Shown here piece by piece: positions 1 through 9,325 of a stretch of 56,320 nt of DNA (the stretch's first letter is position 1; each line of letters starts with the position of its first letter). The notes beneath the pieces are model-generated. The model had not been told where the DNA came from. It did not search any database and saw only the letters and a list, made by a program, of their open reading frames with translations. Source of the stretch: an uncultured Lachnospiraceae bacterium (lineage in GTDB: Bacteria > Bacillota > Clostridia > Lachnospirales > Lachnospiraceae); assembly GCA_944380605.1 (NCBI GenBank), contig CALWIA010000011.1, forward strand, positions 1 to 56,320, written 5' to 3'. The position numbers and the translations under genes were made by a program.

Positions 1-1286
1 GTTCTCCATCACCGTATCCCGGAAGAGCACCACGTCCTGGAACACCATGGAGTAGGAACGCAGGAGGGTCTCCGGATCCACCGTGGACACGTCCGTCCCG
101 CCCAGGGACACCTTCCCGCCGGTGACGTCCCAGAATCGGGCCGCCAGTTTGCAGGCGGTGGACTTCCCGCCGCCGGAGGGGCCGATGAGGGCGGTGACCT
201 CCCCCTGGCGGGCGGTAAAACTCACATCCTCCAGCACCCCCGCGCCCTCCCGGTAGGCAAAGGAGACATGGTCAAAGGCGATGTCGTAGCTGGACGGGCG
301 GAAGTCCTCCTTTCCCGTCTGCATCGGCTGCTCCAGGATGGAGCGCATCCGTTCAATCTGCAGCTTGGTGTTGAAGGTGGCGGCAATATTCTGGAGCACC
401 ACTCCCAGAGGATCGTACAGCCGGGCGGCAGCAAAGAGGAAGCCCAGGAAATAGAGGAAGGAGAGTTCCCCGGCCAGCAGCAGCGCCCCGCCGGTGAGCA
501 CCGTGGTGGCAAGCCCCAGGCGCAGGAAGGCCTGGGCGGAGCAGACAAACACGCCGGTGGCCAGCTCCGATCGGATGGAACTGCCCTCCATGGCGGACAG
601 CTTTGCCTCCAGACCTCCCAGATACCGCTCCTGCCGGCGGCAGGCCTTGATGTCCCGGATGGTCTCCAGCCCCTCCTGAATGCAGTCGGCCACCGCCCGC
701 TTGTTCAGAATATTTTTCGTTCCGAAGGCGTCCTGGATCTTCTTACTTCCCGCTGTCAGCGCTACCGCCACGGGCACCACCCACAGCACCGCAAGGGCCA
801 TGCGCCAGTCGCAGGCAAACATGCACACCCCGATCACCAGTGTGGAGCCGATGGAGGCGAACAGCTGGGGCACATAGTGGGAGAACATCTGATCCAGGCT
901 GGAGCAGTCGGCGATCATGGTGGAGGTCAGGTCGCTGAGATCCCGGTTCCCAAAAAAGGACAGAGGAAGCCTCCGCAGAGTTTCCGCCAGGCTCACCCGG
1001 CGGTTGGCGCTCTCCCGGTAGGTGGCGATGTAGAGGGAGGCGTACTGGAACCAGTGAAGAACGAACAGCAGAAGGAGCACCGCCAGGGCAAAGCCCACAT
1101 AGGTCCAGAACCCATCCATGGGACTGCCGCCGCTCTCCAGGCAGTTCAGAAGATGCTGAACCGTAAGCAGAACCGCCCCGACAGGGAACATGAGAGCCAG
1201 ATTGCACACAAAGCACCAAATCACGGCCTTCACCAGATCCTTTGCCCCCTTCTCGCTGAGGGCGAAGATGTGCTGTAATTTCTTTG

Positions 1287-1290
<4 letters not shown>
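1..1290 (-). CDS. ABC transporter, permease-ATPase fusion (partial, 3' end outside window)
   Basis: First half of a paired type IV (exporter-fold) ABC transporter; the coding region runs off the window start, so the C-terminal part of the ATPase is missing. My translation from ATG at 1290 begins MTKKLQHIFALSEKGAKDLV, followed by a six-helix membrane domain and a nucleotide-binding domain with Walker A GPSGGGKST (Lys about residue 376) and Q-loop VFQDVVLF; the signature and Walker B lie beyond the edge. It overlaps the stop of the upstream ABC gene by 4 bases (ATGA), so the two are translationally coupled and probably form a heterodimer. Pairs of this build next to a TetR gene include multidrug exporters and the IrtAB/YbtPQ siderophore importers. 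The substrate cannot be read from the sequence. Confidence 0.93.
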
Positions 1291-3071
<1,781 letters not shown>

Positions 3072-3086
3072 ATGAATCCCTCCTTT

Positions 3087-3115
3087 TTAATTAGTTATTG
3101 CTAACCTGTATTCAA
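3087..3115 (-). promoter_or_regulatory. Putative promoter of the ABC pair with TTAG-N6-CTAA box
   Basis: The gap between the tetR-like gene and the ABC pair holds a possible TTGAAT (3110-3115) and an AT-rich -10 near 3088-3093. Between and over them lies TTAG-TTATTG-CTAACC at 3091-3106, an inverted repeat of the form TTAG-N6-CTAA. The same form occurs at the AraC promoter at 7344-7361. The promoter elements are weak; the box is clear. Confidence 0.4.
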
Positions 3116-3138
3116 AAAAAGACAGGGGTCAAGCCCCC
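3114..3138 (-). terminator. Weak intrinsic terminator at the tetR stop
   Basis: On the minus strand a short GGGG/CCCC hairpin overlaps the TGA stop of the tetR-like gene and is followed after three bases by seven T residues (3114-3120). The stem is short, so termination would be partial. Confidence 0.4.
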
Positions 3139-3746
3139 ATCAATTTCAGCCAGCCGGCGGTATAGAAGTCCCGGAGCTGATCCACATCCCGCAGGGCCTG
3201 TTCCTTCGGCATATCATGCACGACAATTTCAAAAATGCCGCTGAACATTCCGCTGGCAATGATGTGGCACAGAGACCGGCTCAGGTTCGGAACCTCCCGG
3301 CCCAGGCGGCGGAGCACCTCTATGTATTGAAGGGTGTACTCTACCTCCGCCTCCACCATGTTGTGGACGAAGTGCTCATAGCTGGTGCCCTCCGAGCGGG
3401 TGAGGAGCAGCTTTACCGGCTCCCGGTGCCGGCAGATGTAATCCACCATCCAGTGGACGCAGCTGCTGGATTCCACCCCCATGTGTTCCGGCTGCTGTTC
3501 CTCCGGCAGCTCAGCAAAAGAAATCTGAGCCTCCATAAATTTGCCCATGAGGGCGGCAGCGTGGGGCTCCACAAGCGCGTTGAACAAGGCCTCCTTGCTG
3601 GAGAAATAGCCGTAAAAGGCCCCGGTAGTCACCCCGGCATTTTTCACGATCTGCCGCAGAGACGCGCCCTGAAATCCTTTCTCCAGAAATTCCGTCAATG
3701 CGGCCTCCTGAATATTCTCCAGGGTTGCGCTGAATTTTTCTTCCAT
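3129..3746 (-). CDS. TetR/AcrR family transcriptional repressor
   Basis: A 205-residue one-component repressor. I start it at the ATG at 3746 (MEEKFSATLENIQEAAL) because AGGAGGGG lies 4-5 bases upstream; a longer frame to 3812 would run through the promoter. The N-terminal helix-turn-helix is typical of TetR: ALTEFLEKGFQGASLRQIVKNAGVTTGAFYGYFSSKEALFNAL covers about residues 14-56 in separate helices. The C-terminal ligand domain is divergent, as usual. Its own promoter carries a perfect inverted repeat over the -10, which predicts autoregulation. Its neighbour downstream is the ABC pair, the probable target. Confidence 0.93.
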   Translation of the reverse strand: MEEKFSATLENIQEAALTEFLEKGFQGASLRQIVKNAGVTTGAFYGYFSSKEALFNALVEPHAAALMGKFMEAQISFAELPEEQQPEHMGVESSSCVHWMVDYICRHREPVKLLLTRSEGTSYEHFVHNMVEAEVEYTLQYIEVLRRLGREVPNLSRSLCHIIASGMFSGIFEIVVHDMPKEQALRDVDQLRDFYTAGWLKLMGA

Positions 3747-3759
3747 GAAGCCCCTCCTT

Positions 3760-3785
3760 ATAACAGTGTGATATAACACTGTTAT
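3760..3785. promoter_or_regulatory. Inverted-repeat operator for the TetR-family regulator
   Basis: Perfect 10-base inverted repeat ATAACAGTGT-gatata-ACACTGTTAT lying between the tetR promoter -10 and the tetR ribosome binding site. Size, symmetry and position are those of a TetR-family operator. Confidence 0.8.
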
Positions 3786-3812
3786 AATACTGCTGCCGAG
3801 GGCATTTGTCAA
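3784..3812 (-). promoter_or_regulatory. sigma-A promoter of the tetR-like gene
   Basis: TTGACA (3807-3812), 17-base spacer, TATTAT (3784-3789) on the minus strand. The -35 overlaps the stop codon of the upstream P-type ATPase gene and the -10 overlaps the operator, so repressor binding would block RNA polymerase. Confidence 0.8.
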
Positions 3813-5905
3813 GCCTCTGTTTCTGTCTTTTCCAGAGGCAAAACGCTCATACTGTGAAGACTGACTCCCAGTGTGGACAAATTATGGAGCATGGCAGACG
3901 CGGCCGGAGACAGAACCCCCGCCGCGCCCATTCCGATCAGCGCGCCGTTGAAGCCGATGACAAAGCGGTAGTTATTCTGGATACGGTTCATCAAGGCCAT
4001 AGCCAGCTGCCGCAGGCGCACCAGTTCCCACAGGCTGTCGGCGGCAATGGTGATGTCGGCAATCTCCTGCGCAATCGCCGCTCCGCCGCTGATGGCAATG
4101 CCTGCGTCTGCCTCAGAAAGGGCCGGTGAATCATTGATGCCGTCTCCCACCATAAGAACCGTATGCCCCTCCCGCCGCAGGGCGGCCACATATTCCGCCT
4201 TATCCGCAGGCAGCACTCCGGCCTCATAGTCATCGACTCCTACTTCCCGGGCAATGGCCGCGGCAGTGCGCGGGCTGTCTCCTGTAAGCATAACCGCATT
4301 TCTTATCCCCAGTCTCCTGAGAGCAGTCATCACCTCACGCGCCTCCTCCCGCAGAGGATCGAAGATGCACAGCACGGCAGACAGCACCCCGTCCATCGCC
4401 AGATAAAGCTGAGAATATTCCGGAGGCAGGGCGTTGAACTTCTCCCGTTCCTCCTCCCGGATTACACACCCCTCATCTTCAAAAATGAAATGGGCGCTTC
4501 CGATGCGCACCTGCCTGCCGTCCACAGAACTGGCAATGCCGTGGGCCACCAGATACTCCACCTTGGCGTGGCGTTCTTCGTGGGTAAGCCCCCGGCGCCG
4601 CGCTTCCTCCACCACGGCATTGGCCATGGAGTGAGGAAAATGTTCCTCCAGACAGGCAGCAAGACGGAGCATCTCCATCTCCTCGTTTCCATCAAACGAA
4701 ACGATCTTTACCACCCTGGGGCAGGCATGGGTAAGCGTGCCGGTCTTATCAAAAACGATGGTATCCGCCCTGGCCGCCGCCTCCAGAAACTTGCCGCCCT
4801 TGACGGTAATATGTTCTCTTCCCGCCTCCCGCATAGCCGACAGTACGGCCAGCGGCATGGCAAGCTTCAGGGCGCAGGAAAAATCTACCATAAGCACCGA
4901 CAGCGCCCGGGACACATTGCGGGTAAGCGCCAGGCTCAGCAGGCTCCCGGCAAAGGTATAAGGCACCAGCCGGTCTGCCAGATGGGAGGCCTTTGCCTCG
5001 GCCGCCGACTTCATTTGCTCCGTCCGCTGAATCATCTCCACAATCTGGTCATACCGTCCCTGGCCGGAAGCCTGTTTCACCTCCAGGACGCACGCGCCTT
5101 CTTCCACCACGGTACCGGCATAGACCGCTCCGCCCGGCCGCCGGACCACAGGAACCGGCTCGCCGGTGAGAGACGCCTGATTCACGGCGATTTCCCCTTC
5201 TGTCACTACGCCATCCAGGGGAATTACATTTCCGGACCGCACCACCGCCAGATCGCCGGGCTTTACCTGGCCAATGGGAACCAGCACCTCTCCGGCCCCG
5301 GTTTTCAGCCATACCTGATCCACATGGAGAGACAGGCTCTCCGCCAGATCGGCTACTGACTTTTTTCTTGTCCATTCTTCCAGCAGTTCCCCGATTTCCA
5401 GCAGGAACATCACCATGCCTGCCGTACCAAAATCCCGGCGGCAGGCCGAGATTCCAATGGACAGGGCGTCCAGCAGTTCCACTTTCACCTGCCGTCTTCC
5501 CAGGCATCGAAGTCCCTTTCCCAGGAAGGGGATCATATGCCAGATTACCCGGGCAATCCGCAGCGGAGACGGCAGAAACAGAGCCGCCGCCCCCTTCATC
5601 AGCACCTTGCCCGCCAGTTTCTCCTGGAACTCCCGGTTCATGGCACGGGTGCTGCAGCAGGGCAGCGAGGCAGATGCCTCCGCCTCCGTCCAGGTAAATG
5701 CGCGGAAGGCGGAAAGCACCGTCTCCCGGTTTCCGGTGTACGTCACGATCACGCAGCCGGTCCGCTCGTGGACCGCGGCTTCCCGTGTCCAGGGCTGGCT
5801 TTTCAGCCAGGCTTCCAGCAGGTCCGCCTGGCGGAGGCTCATCGGTTTCTGTCGGAGCCGCAGGCGCATCCGCCCCCGGCTTTCATGTACAATCACTGCT
5901 CTCAT
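3809..5905 (-). CDS. Heavy-metal P1B-type ATPase lacking the CPC motif
   Basis: A 698-residue cation pump. The start chosen is ATG 5905 (MRAVIVHESRGRMRLRL), with GGGGAGA just upstream; the frame extends further but only through low-quality sequence and a terminator. Residues 1 to about 85 look like a degenerate heavy-metal-associated domain without CxxC. Next come membrane helices, the actuator loop (SLTGEPVPV), the membrane motif Ser-Cys-Ala around Cys344 where most P1B pumps have Cys-Pro-Cys, the phosphorylation site DKTGTLT (Asp386), and the hinge GDGINDSPAL. The unusual membrane triad points to a less-studied subgroup, so Zn, Mn, Fe or Co efflux are all possible. A small membrane protein gene lies immediately upstream, separated by a terminator. 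Confidence 0.92.
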   Translation of the reverse strand: MRAVIVHESRGRMRLRLRQKPMSLRQADLLEAWLKSQPWTREAAVHERTGCVIVTYTGNRETVLSAFRAFTWTEAEASASLPCCSTRAMNREFQEKLAGKVLMKGAAALFLPSPLRIARVIWHMIPFLGKGLRCLGRRQVKVELLDALSIGISACRRDFGTAGMVMFLLEIGELLEEWTRKKSVADLAESLSLHVDQVWLKTGAGEVLVPIGQVKPGDLAVVRSGNVIPLDGVVTEGEIAVNQASLTGEPVPVVRRPGGAVYAGTVVEEGACVLEVKQASGQGRYDQIVEMIQRTEQMKSAAEAKASHLADRLVPYTFAGSLLSLALTRNVSRALSVLMVDFSCALKLAMPLAVLSAMREAGREHITVKGGKFLEAAARADTIVFDKTGTLTHACPRVVKIVSFDGNEEMEMLRLAACLEEHFPHSMANAVVEEARRRGLTHEERHAKVEYLVAHGIASSVDGRQVRIGSAHFIFEDEGCVIREEEREKFNALPPEYSQLYLAMDGVLSAVLCIFDPLREEAREVMTALRRLGIRNAVMLTGDSPRTAAAIAREVGVDDYEAGVLPADKAEYVAALRREGHTVLMVGDGINDSPALSEADAGIAISGGAAIAQEIADITIAADSLWELVRLRQLAMALMNRIQNNYRFVIGFNGALIGMGAAGVLSPAASAMLHNLSTLGVSLHSMSVLPLEKTETEA

Positions 5906-5964
5906 AAAAATCTCCCCATTTAAAAAATGTACGCCGCGGCGCCGTTCCTCCGGGCGTATTGCAC

Positions 5965-5993
5965 AAAAAAGGGAGCCGCTTATCAGCTCCCTT
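5965..5993 (-). terminator. Intrinsic terminator between small membrane protein and ATPase
   Basis: Minus-strand stem AAGGGAGC/GCTCCCTT with a 9-base loop followed by a T tract. It sits after the small protein gene and about 60 bases before the ATPase start, so it may make the small protein more abundant than the pump. Confidence 0.75.
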
Positions 5994-6002
5994 CCGCGGT
6001 TT

Positions 6003-6266
6003 TCAGGCCTCCTGGCCTTCCACCTGGGCATCGGCCTCTTTGGCGGCCCGGGTCTCGTTGATATCCCTGGCGGATGCCAGAATATCGGCAGCATTTTCCT
6101 GAACGGATGTAACCGTCTCCATCACGCTGTCCTTCATTCGCAAGCCGGCGGCGGTGATGTGGGTATAGGCCTTCTTGGCGTCTTTGCTGGTAAGCAGTTT
6201 CACGCCGGCGGAACCGAACAGGGCTCCGCCCACAAAGCAGGCCAGTCTGACATAGTGCTTCATCAT
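6003..6266 (-). CDS. Small membrane-anchored protein next to the metal ATPase (DUF6110/YtxH-like)
   Basis: An 87-residue protein starting MMKHYVRLACFVGGALFG. Residues 5-25 form one Gly-rich membrane segment; the rest is a charged, probably helical tail (KDAKKAYTHITAAGLRMKDSVMETV) ending in an acidic stretch. This resembles the YtxH/DUF6110 type of small proteins often found beside metal P-type ATPases in Clostridia. By analogy the mycobacterial DUF1490 protein PacL1 forms membrane platforms with the Zn pump CtpC; that role here is inference. No His/Asp-rich metal motif is visible at the C-terminus. GGAAG lies 7 bases before the ATG at 6266. Confidence 0.72.
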   Translation of the reverse strand: MMKHYVRLACFVGGALFGSAGVKLLTSKDAKKAYTHITAAGLRMKDSVMETVTSVQENAADILASARDINETRAAKEADAQVEGQEA

Positions 6267-6361
6267 GCAGAATCTTCCTTTCCTGGCTGGACGTTATTCG
6301 CGTTTACAGCCTGATTCACGTATTAGAGGATTATAGCAGATGAAGCGCTCTATGTATCACC

Positions 6362-6386
6362 GAACCGGACAGAATTGTGCCGGTTC
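6362..6386 (-). other. Hairpin at the araC stop codon
   Basis: GAACCGG/CCGGTTC stem, extendable by ACA/TGT across one bulge, overlapping the araC stop codon. There is no T tract, so it is more likely an mRNA stability or partial attenuation element before the small membrane protein gene than a terminator. Confidence 0.35.
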
Positions 6387-7266
6387 AGACATTTTTCCGA
6401 TATGCGGCCGGCGTCACGCCGTACTGCAGGCGGAAAGCCGCGGTAAACTGGCTGGCGCTTCCATACCCCACCGCCATAGCCACTTCCAGCACGCTGAGAG
6501 AAGATCCCCGCAGCAGTTCCGCCGCCTTTTCCATCCGCCGCTGCCGCAGCCAGGTGTGAACCGGCAGGCTGTACAGACGGCGGAATCCGGACTTGAACGC
6601 CGTGGCGGAGAGACAGGCACGGCGGCTCAGGGCAGAAATCGTAAGCGGCTCGTCCAGGTGCTCTTCCATATATTGACGGATTCCGGCAATTCTGCGAACG
6701 GCTTCCCGGTCCATTGCCAAAGACACGTCTTCGGCCGGTTCCTCAGGAGCGGAAAACAAATACAGCAATTCTGCCGACTTCCATACGCACCAGCGCGCCT
6801 GCTCGCTTTGCGGCAGCCGGTCCAGGTTTGCAAACACCGCCCGGCTCCAGTCGCCGGGGCCCTCTACGGCGCAGCCTCCGCGGCTGGTCATCCAATTCCG
6901 CACCCGCCCTGTGTTCAGGGAGCGTTTTCCCAGCAGCGCGCACAATGTTTTCAGACTGTCACTGGCCTTTCTGGCATCCACCGTCACCAGAACGCCTGCC
7001 AGCGGAGCATGTATCCTGGCATCCGCCAGACTGGAAGAATCGCTGAGAAGCAGAATCTGCCGGGTGCCGGCCGTCAGTGCCGATCCATCCCGGCGGGTCA
7101 ATGTCACGGAACCTGCCTGACAGAACAGCGCCTCAAAATGCAGCGGCTCCAGCCGGAGCGGCAGATGGCACGGAAAAGGCCCTTCTTCCACCGCAAACAG
7201 ACAGGTCCGGACTCCCGGCATCACCTGCGTCCAATCCCCTCGGTCCTCCAGAAATTCCGCCAGCAA
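6385..7266 (-). CDS. AraC-family transcriptional regulator, first gene of metal operon
   Basis: A 293-residue regulator. The start is TTG at 7266 (MLAEFLEDRGDWTQV) with AGGAGGGAG about 6 bases upstream. The N-terminal ~180 residues are an unassigned sensing domain; the C-terminal ~100 hold the two AraC helix-turn-helix motifs: MEEHLDEPLTISALSRRACL and VAMAVGYGSASQFTAAFR. It is the promoter-proximal gene of a run with the small membrane protein and the P-type ATPase, so it may activate them, as YbtA/PchR-type AraC proteins do in metal systems. That target assignment is inference from position. Confidence 0.88.
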   Translation of the reverse strand: MLAEFLEDRGDWTQVMPGVRTCLFAVEEGPFPCHLPLRLEPLHFEALFCQAGSVTLTRRDGSALTAGTRQILLLSDSSSLADARIHAPLAGVLVTVDARKASDSLKTLCALLGKRSLNTGRVRNWMTSRGGCAVEGPGDWSRAVFANLDRLPQSEQARWCVWKSAELLYLFSAPEEPAEDVSLAMDREAVRRIAGIRQYMEEHLDEPLTISALSRRACLSATAFKSGFRRLYSLPVHTWLRQRRMEKAAELLRGSSLSVLEVAMAVGYGSASQFTAAFRLQYGVTPAAYRKNV

Positions 7267-7343
7267 TTTTCTCCCTCCTCATGCATCCGCGCTTCGGCTT
7301 CGTCCCTCGTCATTCACCATTCCGCCGCGTATTGCTCTTCTTT

Positions 7344-7361
7344 GGTTAGTATATTCTAACC
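7344..7361. promoter_or_regulatory. GGTTAG-N6-CTAACC inverted repeat over the araC -10
   Basis: Perfect inverted repeat GGTTAGTATATTCTAACC. It covers the -10 of the araC promoter and so would act as a repressor site. TTAG-N6-CTAA also appears, in overlapping form, inside the DtxR/IdeR consensus TTAGGTTAGSCTAACCTAA, which suggests a metal-dependent repressor. Confidence 0.6.
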
Positions 7362-7376
7362 GCCAGGGATTGTCAA
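7348..7376 (-). promoter_or_regulatory. sigma-A promoter of the araC metal operon
   Basis: TTGACA (7371-7376), 17-base spacer, TATACT (7348-7353) on the minus strand, about 80 bases before the TTG start of the AraC-type gene. Confidence 0.78.
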
Positions 7377-7399
7377 GAGGACCTGGATGTTTCCGGACA

Positions 7400-7440
7400 A
7401 AACAAAAGCCGTCTGCCTTGACGCCGCAAGACAGACGGCC
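7400..7440 (-). terminator. Terminator of the raffinose-type operon
   Basis: Minus-strand stem GCCGTCTG/CAGACGGC with a 16-base loop followed by TTTTGTTTTG, about 20 bases after the amylosucrase-like stop codon. It closes the sugar operon that runs from 14602. Confidence 0.85.
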
Positions 7441-7456
7441 ATTCCTGCCGTTTCTT

Positions 7457-9325
7457 TTATTGCTTCTCTCCCCGCTGCAAAAGCTTCAGCCAGTAAAACC
7501 CATGATTGTCCAGGAGGTTTTCTCCCTCCAGTTCTTCTCCCGTCAGCAAATTGGCCCACCGGGTACCCGGTTCCAAAAAGATCCGCTTGTCCTCTCCGCT
7601 GAAGTTGAAAAATCCGCGGATCTGCTGTTTTCCCAGCTGCCGCTCCAGTCCCAGCACTCCGTCGTCTCCGGTTTCCAGCGCCCGGAAGGCGGCTCCGGCG
7701 TCAAACGCCGGTTCTTCGGCCCGCGCCTGCTCCAGGCGGGACAGCGCAGAAAAGATGACCTGCTGTACCGTCCCCGGCTCCCCGATCTTCCTGGTCAGTT
7801 CCCAGTGGAAAGCCCCTCTGTGAATATACCGGGAATCCGGCGCCTTGTCCGGGTCGTCCTTATAAGTATAGTCGTTGACCTGGCCGATTTCATCTCCGCT
7901 GTACAGCACCGGGATGCCGGACAGAAACAGCATGAAGGCGTGCAGCATCTCGTCCCGCTTCAGGGCGGCCTTCATGCCTTCCGCGTCTCCTTCAAAACCG
8001 GCTTTTTCCACGCCGCACATAGAAGCGGTGGTTCCGCAGAACCGGGCGTCGCCGGTCACCAGGTCTTCATTGTACAGTTCCCCGCGGCTGACGCTGCCTT
8101 CCCATTTCCCCGTAAAATAGTCGTTTAAATACTTCTTGTGAGGCACCTGCCGGTATCCCCAGCGCTCCAGCAGATCGTAGTCCAGCCCCCAGCCGATGTC
8201 GTCGTGGCACCGCAGGTAATTTAAAAAGGTATATTCCGAGGGCAGGCCGGACAGGATCTCCATCTGCCGCTTCAAAAGCCGCACATCCCGCACTGCCGCC
8301 GTATGCCAGGTGGTAGCCATGGTGGTTACGTTGTAGAGCATATGGCACTCCGGTTTTTCCACGGTTCCAAAGTACGGCGCCACTTTATCCGGCTCCATAA
8401 CCACTTCTCCCAGCAGCAGAATCCCCGGGCAGACGATTTCCCCGATCATGCGCATCATCCGCACAATGGTGTGAACCTGGGGCAGGTTCCGGCAGTTGGT
8501 CCCCCGTTCCTTCCATATATAAGGAACGGCGTCGATCCGCAGCACATCGATGCCCTGGTTGGCCAGAAACAGGAAATTGTACATCATTTCATTGAATACC
8601 ACCGGGTTGCGGTAGTTCAGATCCCACTGATAGGGATAGAAGGTGGTCATCACATACTGATCCCGTTCCGGCAGATAGGTAAAGTTGCCCGGCGCCGTGG
8701 CAGGAAATACCTGCGGCACCGTCTTTTCATATTCGTCCGGTTCCTCCCGGCTGTCAAAGAAAAAGTATCGGTCCTGGTACTCCTTTTCGCCCTGTCTGGC
8801 CCGTCTGGCCCACGCATGGTCCTCTGACGTATGGTTCATGACAAAATCCAGACACAGGCTGATTCCCCGTCTGTGGCAGGCGGCTGCCAGCCGTTCCAGG
8901 TCCTCCATGGTGCCCAGGTTTTCCTGCACCTTCCGGAAATCCGCCACCGCGTAGCCGCCGTCAGACCGGCCCTTGGGCGACTCCAGAAGGGGCATCAGGT
9001 GCAGGTAGTTGACCCGGCACCGGCGGATGTAGTCCAGTTTTTCCTGAACACCCTTCAGCGTGCCGGCAAACTGGTCCACATACAGCATCATGCCCAGCAT
9101 GCCGCTGCTGCGGTACCACCCGGGATCCTGCTCCCGCGTTTCGTCCAGTTTTTTCAGAGAACTCTTCCGCTGCATGGCAAACTGCTTCATGGCTGCCAGC
9201 AGTTCTTCCCAGTGTTCCTGGCTGTCATACAGTTCCATATAGAGCCACTTCAGTTCATCCAGATGGCGGCCCAGCCGCCGGCTGTACCGTTCTTCCTCCC
9301 GCTTCCGGTCACTTGTTTTCGTCAT
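7457..9325 (-). CDS. GH13 amylosucrase-like sucrose-cleaving enzyme
   Basis: A 622-residue cytoplasmic enzyme with the amylosucrase (GH13 subfamily 4) pattern: an N-terminal helical domain (to about 85), then the (beta/alpha)8 barrel with the nucleophile in RIDAVPYIWK (Asp265), the acid/base in LLLGEVVM (Glu307) and the transition-state Asp in RCHDDIGW (Asp375). The spacing matches Neisseria amylosucrase (286/328/393). No signal peptide. Amylosucrases use sucrose to extend alpha-glucan or hydrolyse it; which reaction dominates cannot be read here. Its start overlaps the end of the GH36 gene by 17 bases, so it would act on the sucrose released from raffinose by that enzyme. Confidence 0.9.
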   Translation of the reverse strand: MTKTSDRKREEERYSRRLGRHLDELKWLYMELYDSQEHWEELLAAMKQFAMQRKSSLKKLDETREQDPGWYRSSGMLGMMLYVDQFAGTLKGVQEKLDYIRRCRVNYLHLMPLLESPKGRSDGGYAVADFRKVQENLGTMEDLERLAAACHRRGISLCLDFVMNHTSEDHAWARRARQGEKEYQDRYFFFDSREEPDEYEKTVPQVFPATAPGNFTYLPERDQYVMTTFYPYQWDLNYRNPVVFNEMMYNFLFLANQGIDVLRIDAVPYIWKERGTNCRNLPQVHTIVRMMRMIGEIVCPGILLLGEVVMEPDKVAPYFGTVEKPECHMLYNVTTMATTWHTAAVRDVRLLKRQMEILSGLPSEYTFLNYLRCHDDIGWGLDYDLLERWGYRQVPHKKYLNDYFTGKWEGSVSRGELYNEDLVTGDARFCGTTASMCGVEKAGFEGDAEGMKAALKRDEMLHAFMLFLSGIPVLYSGDEIGQVNDYTYKDDPDKAPDSRYIHRGAFHWELTRKIGEPGTVQQVIFSALSRLEQARAEEPAFDAGAAFRALETGDDGVLGLERQLGKQQIRGFFNFSGEDKRIFLEPGTRWANLLTGEELEGENLLDNHGFYWLKLLQRGEKQ

